Origin: Trichomonas vaginalis G3
Lineage: Eukaryota > Parabasalia > Trichomonadida > Trichomonadidae
NCBI RefSeq assembly: GCF_026262505.1
Contig: NC_067207.1
Coordinates: 2,798,252-2,862,251, forward strand
Length of the DNA stretch: 64,000 nt
Reading direction: 5' to 3'
Under the pieces are notes generated by a model. The model did not search any database. It saw only the letters and a program-made list of their open reading frames with translations, and was not told the origin of the DNA. The position numbers and the translations under genes were made by a program. Positions 15,641 through 26,112 of this stretch are shown here, one piece after another (position 1 is the stretch's first letter; every line of letters begins with the position of its first letter).

Positions 15641-16652
15641 TCTGGTACATGTTAGTACCAGAGTCTTCAAATCTCAAACACTCTGGTACCAACATGTACC
15701 AGACGCGAGTTTCCAATGCCCTCGTACGATTTTCTATTAAGATCTTCTTGAATGAGAAGGTCTTCATAGAAACTCGTACGAGGGCTTCTCTTTTAAATAC
15801 TCTGGTACCTGCTGGTATCGGAGTCGACTTTACAGCCCTTTCCCCAATTTTGAAGCTGGGGAAAGTTTTCAAGCAATGAAAGGGAAGCTCTCGCTATGAG
15901 GTGAAAATCTAGAATTTTTACCTCATAGCGAGTAATCCTTTGTTAATTGCTTGAAAACTTTCTTCAAATTATCAAAATTTCGAGGAAAGTTTCCTTGCTT
16001 CAAAGTAGAGATGGAGCCCTTTGAGCCACTGCATATAGGTCAGTGACTCAAAATACTCCATCTCTACTAGAAATCGCCAAAATTTGGGTCGCAATCTTTG
16101 AAATGCGACGCAAGTTTTGGCAATTTCGCGAGGGACTTGCTCCATTTGGTGCATAGATTCACACTCTATGCACCAGATGGAACAATTCTTTCGCTGACAG
16201 CGGGAAACTTTGTCTGAATAGTTTAACATTCAGACAAAGTTTTCCGCTGTCAGAGAGGGAATGGAAGGGTAAGAGGTATATATTCATAATGTATACCTCT
16301 TACTCTTCCATTCCCTCAAGAAAGTTCAAAAACTTGGGTGCAATCAGAACTGATTGCACCCAAGTTTTTGAACTTTATATAAGGAATTGTTGGCTATGAT
16401 GTACTGATCATGAATCAGTACATCATAGCCAACAATTCCTTCGCAAACAGTGGGAAACTTTGTCTGAATAGTTTAACATTCAGACAAAATTTCCCGCTGT
16501 CAGGGAGGGAATTAGAGGGTGGGAGATATATAGATAGACTATAAATCTCTCACCCTTTAATTCCCTCAAGAAAGTTCAAAAACTTGGGTGCAATCAGTTC
16601 TGATTGCACCCAAGTTTTTGAATTTTGTATAAGGAATTGTTGGCTATGATGT
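15641..16652. repeat. Chain of long hairpins
   Basis: About fifteen inverted repeats placed head to tail with little spacer. The clearest are 15641-15703, 15718-15785, 15862-15962 (with 15891-15933 nested), 16004-16068, 16070-16129, 16138-16184, 16194-16253, 16255-16317, 16322-16375 (26-bp arms, 2-base spacer), 16381-16441 (28-bp arms), 16446-16503, 16505-16567 and 16572-16625. The last four plus the half hairpin at 16631-16652 are a diverged tandem copy of 16194-16441. Arms differ between copies but remain paired within each hairpin. Confidence 0.92.
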
Positions 16653-16768
16653 GGATAGCCGCTGCCAGACCAAATGAATTAACCGTTGTGAATAACGTTT
16701 CTGAATCTTTATTTAAAAAGATAAAATATCACGATTTTGGCTGCGTTAAAAATCAAAGAATTGATGTT
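16640..16768 (+). pseudogene. Element X reading frame, part before Polinton B
   Basis: Short open frame (MMWIAAARPNELTVVNNV...) starting in the last half hairpin and running into the Polinton B insertion point. Not recognised. The sequence beyond the Polinton at 41622 onward carries a longer open frame that probably belonged to the same gene before insertion. Confidence 0.5.
16764..16768. repeat. Target-site duplication of Polinton B, left
   Basis: ATGTT, matched by ATGTT at 41617-41621 directly after the right end. Confidence 0.85.
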
Positions 16769-16866
16769 AGGTCAGGTATGAGGGGCTTCCAGGGGCTGCG
16801 CCCCTTCTAGCCCTAAGAAATGGACACAAGACCCAAGAGGAGGACCGAACCCCAGCCGACCAGCCG
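16769..16866. repeat. Left terminal inverted repeat of Polinton B
   Basis: Inverted match to 41519-41616, with a few differences near the inner edge. Contains the dyad AGGGGCTGCGCCCCT. Confidence 0.92.
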
Positions 16867-16947
16867 GTGACAACACTTTGACCGAGTAGTTTTTTGTGCT
16901 GAACAAAAAGTGCCATATAAACATCTGTCAAAAACCGCTTTTTAACT

Positions 16948-16953
16948 TCACTT
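16948..16953 (+). promoter_or_regulatory. Initiator-like motif before first Polinton B gene
   Basis: TCACTT four bases before the ATG at 16957 fits the T. vaginalis initiator consensus TCA-Py-(A/T) and its usual closeness to the start codon. Confidence 0.5.
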
Positions 16954-16956
16954 AAA

Positions 16957-19739
16957 ATGCCACGTAAGCTACGTAAGAATATACGTAAGAGGAAGAGAGC
17001 ATTGAAACATCCAATAGTAAAACTAACACCACAACAACAGTTGCAACAACAAATAATGAATGACCCCACCATGTTGCAACAAATGTCAAGCAATCCTATG
17101 CTCTTAAACCGAGTTCTTGGTGCACAGAGTGGAGGTTTAAGAGCGGCACTTTTAGCGAAAATGGCAGGCTATGGTGGAGCTGCAGACGGAACAGCCTATA
17201 ACCCTCAAAGTCAAATGAATTTGAGTTCACTCAAAAATCAAATATCAGATGTCAAAAAGTCAAACATAGACATACAGAAGCAAATAAGTGAAAACGAAAA
17301 GAAACTAGAATATGACAGACACACAAAGAAACTCAATGAGTTAAACGTAGAGAAAAAGAAGAAAGAAGAACAACTGAAAGAACTAAGTACAGAGGAATAT
17401 GCGAAAAAAGTGTCAGAAAAAGCAGCAGAAGTAGCAAAAATGGAACAAGATGTTGTAAATTTGAAAAACCATACTACTCAATATAAAGTACTGAAAGATG
17501 AAGAGATAAAACAAAAAGCCCTGAAGACATATATGGATAGCGATGAGTATAAAAAAGAAGTTGAAGCAAATGTAAAGGCAGAAAAACTTTTACAGTTGCA
17601 AAACCAAACCGTACAGTATGAAAACTTAGCACAAGAAAGTAAAAATGACGACGCGGCTATGCAAAAGGCAATGAAAAGCGCAGAATATATAAAAGCTAAC
17701 AATGACTGGTTAGATGCCCAAGCCAACGCTAAAGCAGCCCAGCTTATAGGGTCAATAAGGACAAAAATACAAGCTGATGAAGATAGTTCAAATGAAGCTT
17801 TAACAAATGCTGACTTTAAGAACGCCTTCGAAGCTCTTCATAGTAAGGTGAAACTAGTGAACGACTTCTCATCTGGAAAGAAACTGAAGTCTGAAGGTTT
17901 CGACAAAGAGTTAAAAGAAGTAGCACAAAATATGACGAAAATAACAGATGCAGCAACGAGACAGGCAGTTCAAAGTGCCTATGACGCCGTTAGAGCAACT
18001 GTTGTGAAAAGTCAAGAAAAAGAGTTACAACAGACCAAAACAGACCTAGTAAATGCTTTCTTAAGAACGAAAAGTCAGATAGGACATTACGCTGCAGATG
18101 GAACATATGTGCCAGCTGGTGGAACATATATACCAGCTGTTGGAATTTATATACCACCAAACCCTCCAAGAGAAGCACCTGCACCAGGACTACCTAAAAC
18201 ATTTACATCGTCACATGGACACAGACACAGGCATGCACCAAAACCAACACAACAACCAACAGTTCAAAATCCAGCACCACAACAACAACCAGCACAACAA
18301 CCAACAGTTCAAAACCCTGCACAGCAACAACAACCAACAGTTCAAAACCCTGCACAACAACAACAACAACAAACAGAGCAAGGACATAAAAGAAGTAGAG
18401 AACAAGGAAACCAAGATTTCTTAAAAATGCTTAAAGAAGACTATGGTTACCCAGATACTCTTGACTTTAGTGACAGATATAAAGAAGCTATTAGAAAGTT
18501 CAAGGAAGGAAATACTGACCCGAACCTATTTAGCTTTATGGCTCAGCACCAAATGGGATATAATTTCAAACCTGGAAAATACAAGCTCGCTAAGGGATAT
18601 GATTTAATAGCATATCATCCAAATGACATGACTGAATTTACTCCGAGATATTTGGTGTCAGAGCTAAATGACAATTCAACTCTCTTCATGAAACGCGTAA
18701 AAAATAGAGACGGAACGAAAGAAGAAAGGTTTATGAGTCCGGATGACTTAGATAGGGAACTTGTTAAAAACGGTCTCGGAATATATGAAATGCCAGCAGA
18801 TGAGGTACAAGAAACTCCACAGGAAGAAGTTCAGATACAACCAGACATGGAAGAAATAGTTCAGCAACAACAGCTAGAAGAGCCTGAAGGAAACGAACAA
18901 GTCACTCCTTTGGAAACTAACTTCACAGAACTAGATGAAGATTTGGAACAGCCGAAAAATCTTGACCCTCAACAAGTGTATGCGGAGAATATGGAATCTT
19001 TCCAAGAGTCTAAAAAAAATTCGGCTGACATAGTAGAAGAATATCGAAAAATGTTTGCCGACATACAAAAGACTCCAACACCAGATGAAAATATTCAGCA
19101 TAGAATGGAAGTACTGAAAGAAAATGTACACAAATACAACAACCCTTTTTACTTACGAGCATTTAACGTTCAATCTTCGGATGAACTCGGTGAAAATAAA
19201 AGGTTAAATTTCAAGAAAACATATAGAAATGAAACATTGTTTAAAGTTCATTCAGAACCTAACCAAGATGGAAACAAACCTACTTTTGTTTCTGCAGACT
19301 ATGGAACTACAATGAGATGGGGTCATAAAGCTAACCCCGGATAGGTGGTTCATAAACTTACAACCTCAATTCCAAGAAGTTGTAGACGCAATGGAAGTGA
19401 ATGGTGAACCAGATATAGCTGGTATTTTAAGCGCGGCTTTAATGCCATTGAAAGATATGAAAGATGCAGATATTTTGGACCAGTATGAAATGAACATGGC
19501 TGATGGAAATATAACACCTGACGTTCTATAAACATTTATCTCAAAGAACTACACAGAACCATAGAGATGGTATATTTGGTGAAGAGTTTAGAAAGAAAGT
19601 TAGGGAGGGAGAAGGAAGAGAACCTATTGTACATGACCTTGCAAACGAAAGTTTACAAAATGTCATAAAAACTTACTTTGCAGACAATGAACTGAGAAGG
19701 GATGAATATTTAAGAAAACTCAATGGACAGTACCAATGA
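16957..19739 (+). pseudogene. Large coiled-coil structural protein (broken)
   Basis: Starts MPRKLRKNIRKRKRALKHP, a very basic tail suited to nucleic-acid binding. A long coiled coil (about residues 90-260, Lys/Glu/Gln-rich) follows, then a Gly/Pro segment (GGTYIPAVGIYIPPNPP), a Gln/Pro-rich linker of QQQP and TVQNPAQ repeats, and a more globular C-terminal third. No enzyme motif. First gene inside the left end, upstream of the capsid gene, so a core or minor capsid role is likely. Looks broken, with about two or three breaks. Confidence 0.65.
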
Positions 19740-20301
19740 AATGTTAGTATTGAAAAACATGTTCCTTGACAAAATAAAACCAACTACAGAAATAAATGAC
19801 GCAAGACTGAAACATTGGGTAAAAGCTTTCCCATTCACAAAAGATATAGTTGGTAACATGGAAAGAAAGCCAGAATGGCTACAAAAACATATATTTGGAA
19901 ACGAGCTTATTCCATATGGACAGGCACTGTTTGAAGAGCTTGAACCGGAAACTCAGGAAAGAGTCATGCAAACAATACGCGAAGACTCAAATACAAACTA
20001 TGACAAACTCTTTCTAGGATATTGGTTACCTGAGATGGGCGACCAGAGCCCAAAGGCAAAAAGGACATGGGAAATTTACAACATACTAGGTGAACATGAG
20101 GCAAAGATGCAACAACTTGAAGCAGAGGGCAAGTTACCAAAAGCGACACCAAAGAAGAAGAGAAGAGTAGAACAAAGTGAAAGTAGTGAAGAAGTAACTT
20201 CATCTAGTGAAAGTAGTGGCAATGAAGGAAAAAGAAGAGTTAAAAACTCAGTCAGGAAGAAAGTAAAGCTTGGTCCACGTGGGTTCTATTATGACACATA
20301 A
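19723..20301 (+). CDS. Conserved Polinton protein upstream of capsid gene (192 aa)
   Basis: Starts MDSTNEMLVLKNMFLDKIKP, overlapping the end of the preceding gene by 17 bp. A folded-looking N-terminal two thirds (RKPEWLQKHIFGNELIPYG, EMGDQSPKAKRTWEIYN) is followed by basic KKKRRVEQSESSEEVTSSSE and a basic end (RRVKNSVRKKVKLGPRG). The basic-Ser-acidic tail resembles nuclear-targeting or DNA-contact tails. Not recognised; likely made with the capsid genes. The frame looks whole. Confidence 0.65.
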   Translation: MDSTNEMLVLKNMFLDKIKPTTEINDARLKHWVKAFPFTKDIVGNMERKPEWLQKHIFGNELIPYGQALFEELEPETQERVMQTIREDSNTNYDKLFLGYWLPEMGDQSPKAKRTWEIYNILGEHEAKMQQLEAEGKLPKATPKKKRRVEQSESSEEVTSSSESSGNEGKRRVKNSVRKKVKLGPRGFYYDT

Positions 20302-20333
20302 ATCCAACTATTCTATATTTTTACACATATGAA

Positions 20334-21939
20334 ATGTACGCCGCTCAGAATATAACGCCAACAGTTTTGGATGCCATGAATGGAAATGTTTCCGAATGGT
20401 ATAACGAATGCGACAATGCCATTAGAAGGTCAGAAATAGTTCCTGGAACTTACGAATATACAACTGCTGTTTCTTATGGAAACGTAGGTGAGTTTGGAGA
20501 AGGTTCTTCAACAACAGTAGATATTGCTTGCGACAGGTTTCATATAATTTCTATTGACAACTCATTCTTATACGTGGAACAAGACATTGAAATAAAACCT
20601 TCTGCCAAGTTGTCTGACAAGAAAGGTTGCAATGGAATTTTCTATGTCGGATACCAATATGCTCCAGAAGTTTTCATGGGATATAAGATATATTCTAACT
20701 CTGACTTAGTTCAAACAGTAACATGGGCAAACTATGAATGGTTCGCTTTGAGAAACTCAGTACAACCACAAGCTAGAGAACAAACAGACCAGTATGCAAC
20801 TATTGAGAAAATAAGAAGACTTGACCCTAACGTTCCAGGAGTTTATGTTAACCTTTCTGGACAAACTGCAGCAGCAGTAACCAAAGTAAAACTGAAACTT
20901 AGAGTCCCTTTGTCATCTTTCCTCATCTTCAGGTTTTTAAGATACTTGCCAAACTGGGCAGGAAAAATTTCTATCGAACTTACTCCAAGCAAAAATAACT
21001 TAGTCATTGCACCAACACAAGACCCATTCACTCTTACAGAAGTAGTGGGAACAAATAAACGTCATTCGCCGACTTTTGCAAAGATAAGGTAGACTTAGAC
21101 TTTGGTTTCTCAAACCTCAACACTGAAGTAAACTATTATTTCAATGCTGCTGGAATGCTTGGGACCCAGTTAAGTTCACATGCGAAAAATTTGAATGCAA
21201 GAGAATAGAAAGCAGACTTGCAGTCTATATGTTGGACCCAGATATTTCAAATGCTTTAGCTGCCAAATATATTGCAGTTCCACTTATGTTCCCTATACAC
21301 CAAATATCTGTCAAAGACTTTGCAGGTGAAGTTGGAAACCAAAGTGCTGACCCAGGTGCAAGAACGGATATTGCTTTAACAACTGCAATGAAACATGCAG
21401 ATACTATGTTTGTACTGTTCAGACGAACTATAAATGACTATTCTTGTTTCTACAACCCCGGTATTAAATATCATATAAACATAGATGGCAAATATTATCC
21501 AAGAGAAGAATATTCTACAGTTGAAGATATGAGGTCATACAACTTGACATTAGATGCTATGAACTTTAACAACAACTTCACAACAACCATTAACCCTGAA
21601 ATGCAAAGTTCTATTATGCCATATGTGAAAGTATGGACCCATGCAGGAGGTCAAAAAACTCAATATACAAATAGAGACCGTTCAAACTTTTGGCTTGGCA
21701 TTCCATTTGCTGACTCAGAAGACTTTATGGGTGGTATTTCAACTGTTGGTACAGTTCAAATACAATATACTGGTGACAGAGACGGTCCAGATGAATTGAA
21801 AGCAAAGAAGTTTACAAAACCAATAGCACTTTTCACGGAAGATGCTCTTTTGAAGATTCGTTCGATGAAACCTGCTGGAGCTCCTCAGATTGGCATAACG
21901 ACAGCTTCCATCGAGCAGATTTTGGCAGCAGGTCAGTAA
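20334..21939 (+). pseudogene. MCP: Major capsid protein, double jelly-roll type (broken)
   Basis: Span of about 1.6 kb (roughly 530 codons) with the size and position expected for the Polinton double jelly-roll capsid protein. Pieces: TVLDAMNGNVSEWYNECDNA near the start, VKLKLRVPLSSFLIFRFLRY in the first half, then NALAAKYIAVPLMFPIH and MFVLFRRTINDYSCFYNPG in the second. Established knowledge: Polintons, including those of T. vaginalis, encode such capsid proteins. Assignment here rests on size, beta-rich pattern and neighbours. Looks broken, with about one break. Confidence 0.68.
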
Positions 21940-22252
21940 GTTGTTCTTGAACTGACTTCTCTCCGTCAAATATTGACAGTACGCCAGTTTTGACATAAAA
22001 TTGTATTATAAACTTTCCTTTAGAAATATCGGTCAGTTTTGTTGTTATATTTTTGTCTGCTTCAAGAACTTTCACCATTTCGGTTATACCAACTTTCTTT
22101 GCTTTATGAAAATATTTTGGTTCAGCAAAGACTGCTATTCTATAACATTTTCCATTGTTTGTGTAAAGAACTATTCTGTCAATGAACTTGTATTGTTTGT
22201 GTGTGTAAACTTTGTTCTGCTTCAATTCGAAGAGATACTCGAATACGTCCAT
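21833..22252 (-). CDS. Small unknown protein divergent from the next gene (139 aa)
   Basis: Starts MDVFEYLFELKQNKVYTHKQ. The 3-prime end overlaps the end of the capsid gene by about 100 bp in antisense. Not recognised; mixed alpha/beta look (IVLYTNNGKCYRIAVFAEPK). Its start is 18 bp from the divergent ATG at 22271, across a spacer nearly identical to that at 9655-9672, which supports it as a real gene. Confidence 0.55.
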   Translation of the reverse strand: MDVFEYLFELKQNKVYTHKQYKFIDRIVLYTNNGKCYRIAVFAEPKYFHKAKKVGITEMVKVLEADKNITTKLTDISKGKFIIQFYVKTGVLSIFDGEKSVQEQLTDLLPKSARWKLSLCQSEELQQVSSNESSKEHLP

Positions 22253-22270
22253 CTTTTTATTCTAAGTAAA
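22253..22270. promoter_or_regulatory. 18-bp divergent spacer, probable bidirectional promoter
   Basis: CTTTTTATTCTAAGTAAA, same length and pattern (TTTTATTCTA..TAAA) as 9655-9672, between ATGs at 22252 (minus) and 22271 (plus). Confidence 0.6.
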
Positions 22271-22853
22271 ATGTCATTTCCGAAAAATAGAAGCGTAAGT
22301 GTTTCAAAAGGTTTAATGGCGGTGGCAGATGTGAAGTTAAATTCACCAACTCAAACAAACAGTCAAAGTGTTGTTGTCAATGTCAAAGACAGAGATGTTG
22401 AAGTGGGGAAACCATACGAAGACGAAGATGGTATAACAAATAGTTCCTGTAAAAGAACAACCAACATACCCTGAAGTTAGCAGAGAGTTAAGTTCTGTTG
22501 CAGATATTCGAAATGACTACCAACAACTTAAAGACAAACTTAAAACTCAGGAGAAGATTTGTCAAGCTTTAGGTATAATGTTAAACTTGGTCGAACACAA
22601 CCCTGTAAAAGTGAACTCATATGTCATCGCACCTCATGAAGTTTTGAAAGAACTATTGAAACTTTTGACAGAGGCAGACGATATAAACATCAAAGAAATA
22701 GAACCCGACATTGCTTGCTGTGGTGTTTCATATAATGTCATTGACAAGATATACGTTATGAAAGGAGGTGAGACGTTGAACTTAAAATATAGTTTCCCAG
22801 ACGTCATAAAAATATTTGACGACCACAACATTTCATTAAAATTTAGTTGCTAA
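22271..22853 (+). pseudogene. Conserved Polinton protein of unknown function (broken)
   Basis: Opens MSFPKNRSVSVSKGLMAVAD and ends NISLKFSC. A folded-looking C-terminal part includes HEVLKELLKLLTEADDINIK. Not recognised. Lies between capsid and penton-like genes. Looks broken, with about one break. Confidence 0.5.
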
Positions 22854-22879
22854 GTAAAAATGTCAAAACTTCTTGAAAG

Positions 22880-23089
22880 ATGTTTGAAGAAAACAATATA
22901 GACTTTATTTCATGTAAAGGACTTTACACACTTTTGAACGATATGAAAGACCCTGTTTTGTTTGTTCGTGTAGACAAAGGAAAGTTCTATGTCTTTACAA
23001 AATATTTGAACTTCTTAGACAGAGAACTTCAAGAAACGCCATGTGAAAGTTTAGATGAAGTTCTTCTCCACTTTCAGAAAAACTTTTAA
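22880..23089 (+). CDS. Small unknown protein (69 aa, start uncertain)
   Basis: MFEENNIDFISCKGLYTLLN ... ends HFQKNF. Tightly packed between neighbours (10 bp before the next ATG). No family recognised. The true start may differ. Confidence 0.45.
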   Translation: MFEENNIDFISCKGLYTLLNDMKDPVLFVRVDKGKFYVFTKYLNFLDRELQETPCESLDEVLLHFQKNF

Positions 23090-23099
23090 ATATATGTAA

Positions 23100-23948
23100 A
23101 TGGCAGAAGACATAGTGGTTTATACTATTACGACTAAAAACCCTGAGTCATATAATTCTATAACAACAAACTTACAAAGTCCTCAAGGACGATATTGTAA
23201 ACTAACCTTAAACACAATGACGACTAAAGCCTGTTTTGCTCTTTTGACACCAGAAGACTTTGTTGTTGTGAATGGTAAAAAATACTTCTTTGAAGATACT
23301 TACTCAGATATACCACCAACAGGTTTTGTTGACTTATTTAATACTTTAAGGACGGATGTAACATGTGCTGCAACTAGAGCAGGTTTCATTATGTTTGGAT
23401 GTCCGACTGAGTTTAGTATAAACGATATGAGCTATAATACAAAACTTATATCTGGTTTTTACTACCAACAGTTTCCTATAACAGGAAAAGGTGTCATACA
23501 AGGTCTATCTATTCCATTGACTTTAAGTACACCTATTTTATATATTGTTTCAAACTTAGGTTCAAAGTGCTATTCGAATGTCGACAGAAACTACTATGAC
23601 CAAAAGATACTCATGCGTATAAACAACACATTCTCTGCTGGTTTGCCTATTGTTCATTCGAATGCAGAGTTTTCAGCTTTAGTAAACTCAAACACTTTAG
23701 CAAACATAAACTTAACCTTAGTTGACGCAAACTTTGTTCCTGTAAAACTTTTATGTCCTATGTATTTGTCAATGACGGCAGAAAGTTTCGAATTGGAAGA
23801 TGCAACTGGTGAAAGTATTGTATTACAAGAACAACTTCAACAACAAATAGCTCAAGAACAACAAATGCAACAAAAAGTCAAGAATAAAAAAAATATTTTT
23901 TTTTATTTTTATAAAAATGTACAGAATAGATGTTTCAGATTTTTATGA
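23100..23948 (+). CDS. Penton-like minor capsid protein candidate (282 aa)
   Basis: Starts MAEDIVVYTITTKNPESYNS. Beta-rich throughout, with LTLVDANFVPVKLLCPMYL near the end of the folded part; that phrase resembles the terminal strands of jelly-roll penton proteins of Polintons and virophages. A Gln-rich helix follows (EQLQQQIAQEQQMQQK), and the last residues run into the leader of the next gene, overlapping it by 32 bp. Position between capsid and replication genes fits. Assigned by pattern only. The frame looks whole. Confidence 0.5.
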   Translation: MAEDIVVYTITTKNPESYNSITTNLQSPQGRYCKLTLNTMTTKACFALLTPEDFVVVNGKKYFFEDTYSDIPPTGFVDLFNTLRTDVTCAATRAGFIMFGCPTEFSINDMSYNTKLISGFYYQQFPITGKGVIQGLSIPLTLSTPILYIVSNLGSKCYSNVDRNYYDQKILMRINNTFSAGLPIVHSNAEFSALVNSNTLANINLTLVDANFVPVKLLCPMYLSMTAESFELEDATGESIVLQEQLQQQIAQEQQMQQKVKNKKNIFFYFYKNVQNRCFRFL

Positions 23949-25150
23949 CTTCCAAACATTCAGAAATATGTGTCCATTTAGAGACTATAACAAAGCAGTC
24001 GAGAATTTGAAACGTTTAGTCATTTATGTCGACTCTGCCCCAGAATGTTATGTCATGAAAGAATGGGATGTTGTCTTTAACAAACCAAGAGCAACAATAG
24101 TGTCTGAACAAGAATGTAAACAGAAACTTAAGAAAATAAAAGTCGTACAAGTTGGTATGAAGATGTTAGATGCTTGGGATATCTTATTGTCAAAGTTAGA
24201 AGATTTTTCAGTTCGTGGTATAAAGTTTTATACACCTTCTCCAAACTTCTATTCTATCTTCACTGGATATAAATACGAACAAGTAGAATGGAAAGAAAAT
24301 GTTATAGAAGCTTGGTTAGACCATGTCAAAGAAATTATATGCAATGGAAACGAAAGAGTCTATGAGTATATCTTATGTTGGTTTGCAAACATCTTACAAC
24401 ATCCAAGTGCTAAAAATGAAACTGCTCTCATCATAATTGGAAAACAAGGAACTGGTAAGAACACTTTCTTTACAGATATTTATGCAAACTGTTAGAGGGC
24501 TATTCGAACCGAATATGACAAACTTAGAAAACATCTGCGGTAAATTTAACTCTTCAATAGAGAATATGAAACTTATAGTATGTAACGAACTTCAAAGTAT
24601 AGATACAACAAAAGTTTTGAACTCAGATGCTTTGAAGAGTCTTATAACAGACAAAGTTGGAGTTGTTGAAAGAAAATATAAAGACCAAAGAGTTTGTGAA
24701 AATGTTGCAAACTTCGTCATGGTTTCAAACAATGCTGTTCCGATGAAGTTAGAAAGTTCTGACAGAAGATATGTAGTTGTCAGAACGTCAGATTCTCATA
24801 TGCAAGATACAGAATATTTTGACGACTTAGCAGAAACTTTGACATCTGACTTTTACAACCACTTGTTCTCATATTTCATGACATTAGATATTTCTAAGTT
24901 CAATCCAAGACAAATTCCACATACCGAAGAGAGACAAACATTGTTAGAAGCAAACAAGAGTGTATATGAACTGTTCATAGATGAAACTGACTTTGAGTGT
25001 TTAGATGAAAGGTCATTGTACGATTCGTATAAACAGTATTGTCAAGAGTATGGTTATATGACAGCGTCTAAACGAACATTCTTGGCAAATGTCAAAAGTC
25101 TTTTAGACGTACAGAATGGTGTATATACAAAGAAAAATTTTTCTGAGTAA
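23917..25150 (+). pseudogene. SF3 (D5-like) replicative helicase (broken)
   Basis: ATP-driven helicase for element replication. Starts MYRIDVSDFYDFQTFRNM. Landmarks: Walker A in IIIGKQGTGKN; MKLIVCNELQS (Walker B-like); a sensor-like NVANFVMVSNN; SSDRRYVVVR, typical of D5/SF3 proteins. It is clearly related to the C-terminal half of the Polinton C protein at 52386-54698 but has no primase-like N-terminus. Looks broken, with about one break. Confidence 0.8.
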
Positions 25151-25217
25151 ATTTTAAAAAAAATATATTTTTTTTATCCGATAGAAAAGATGGAAATTCA
25201 TCTCAGTAAACAAGTAC

Positions 25218-25607
25218 ATGTCAGGACTTAAAGAAGAACTAGACCCATTCACATATTTGAATGTTTACTTCTACCATTTTGAAAAGTCTACATATGACAA
25301 AGTTTGGAACATCGAACCAGTTAAGTTTGCTATTGTGACTAAAAATGGTGCGAAATTTGAAGACTTAGACATAGAAGGTTTGTTAACAGTCAAAGAAAGT
25401 TTTGACAGAAGGTTTTCAAACCTTAAAGAAGGCAAAGCATACAAACTTGTTATACCTTATGAACCAAAGAAAGCAGACGACTATGAATATTATGAGTCTA
25501 AAGTTGTAGAAGTTCAAGGTAAATTGGGTAAAAAGATTTTAGAGTCTAAGCCAGTGTTTACTCCTAAAGAGGAAGAGAACATTGACATTGACCCAGAAAT
25601 GTTCTAA
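25218..25607 (+). CDS. Small Polinton protein, unknown (129 aa)
   Basis: Starts MSGLKEELDPFTYLNVYFYH. A compact alpha/beta domain with an OB-like feel (EGKAYKLVIPYEPKK, KVVEVQGKLGKK) and an acidic tail (EEENIDIDPEMF). Placed after the helicase, it could be a single-strand DNA-binding protein; the acidic tail fits, but this is speculation. The leader contains TCTCAGTAAA as in 6160-6170 and 6335-6345. The frame looks whole. Confidence 0.55.
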   Translation: MSGLKEELDPFTYLNVYFYHFEKSTYDKVWNIEPVKFAIVTKNGAKFEDLDIEGLLTVKESFDRRFSNLKEGKAYKLVIPYEPKKADDYEYYESKVVEVQGKLGKKILESKPVFTPKEEENIDIDPEMF

Positions 25608-25623
25608 AAATAAAATTTTATTT

Positions 25624-26076
25624 TTACATGTCAAATTTCTTCTTCGGTGGAACTGGCTCTGGTTCTTTCTTCTCTTCTTCTACTTTCTTTTCTTTCTTTT
25701 CTCTCTTCTTCTTTTCTGGTGGAGTTATGTCAAACTTCTCAGAACCATATTTTTGTAAAAGTTCTTTGTCCTTTAATAGCTCTTCTATTCTGTTTTCTAT
25801 TTCATCTTCAAGAACAGCGCATGTGTCTTCTTTGCATTCTAAGAAGTTTTGTTGGACTTCATCTCTCCAAGAGGCGTCATCTCTGTCAACAAGTCTGTCA
25901 TTGACAAATTTTAAGACTGCTCTGCTTAATGTTTTATGGTTCTTGTCATATTCCCAGAAACAGAACTTTAGAACAAATTCACCTTTCTTGTTTACACTAT
26001 GTAAGATTTTATGGTCTACAGATGTTTTGCTGTCGAAAAGCTTGTCTCGAATATAGATGGCGAAATCGCTAGACAT
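25624..26076 (-). CDS. Polinton protein with Lys/Glu-rich tail, unknown (150 aa)
   Basis: Starts MSSDFAIYIRDKLFDSKTSV. Folded N-terminal two thirds (GEFVLKFCFWEYDKNHKTL), then a strongly charged tail of KKREKKEKKVEEEKKEP type. Divergent from the packaging ATPase, convergent with the gene ending at 25607. Not recognised. The frame looks whole. Confidence 0.6.
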   Translation of the reverse strand: MSSDFAIYIRDKLFDSKTSVDHKILHSVNKKGEFVLKFCFWEYDKNHKTLSRAVLKFVNDRLVDRDDASWRDEVQQNFLECKEDTCAVLEDEIENRIEELLKDKELLQKYGSEKFDITPPEKKKREKKEKKVEEEKKEPEPVPPKKKFDM

Positions 26077-26112
26077 TTTCTAAAAGATAAAAGTTTTAAT
26101 TTTTCTAAAAAT
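26077..26112. promoter_or_regulatory. 36-bp divergent spacer, probable bidirectional promoter
   Basis: Contains TTCTAAAAGATAAAAG and TTTTTCTAAAAAT, related to the TTTATTCTAGATAAAA pattern of the 18-bp spacers, between ATGs of the minus gene at 26076 and the ATPase at 26113. Confidence 0.5.

Noticed and set aside
15641-16652. tRNA or rRNA genes among the hairpins
   Set aside because: Stems are far longer than tRNA arms, no cloverleaf or anticodon pattern is visible, and the units are tandem copies.
16957-19739. Adenovirus-type protease within the first Polinton B gene
   Set aside because: No His-Asp-Gln-Cys arrangement of that protease could be recognised; the sequence is coiled coil and linker.
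25628-26056. Ser/Phe-rich plus-strand frame opposite 25624-26076
   Set aside because: Antisense of a Lys/Glu-rich coding tail; low complexity and no start context, while the minus gene has a shared promoter spacer.
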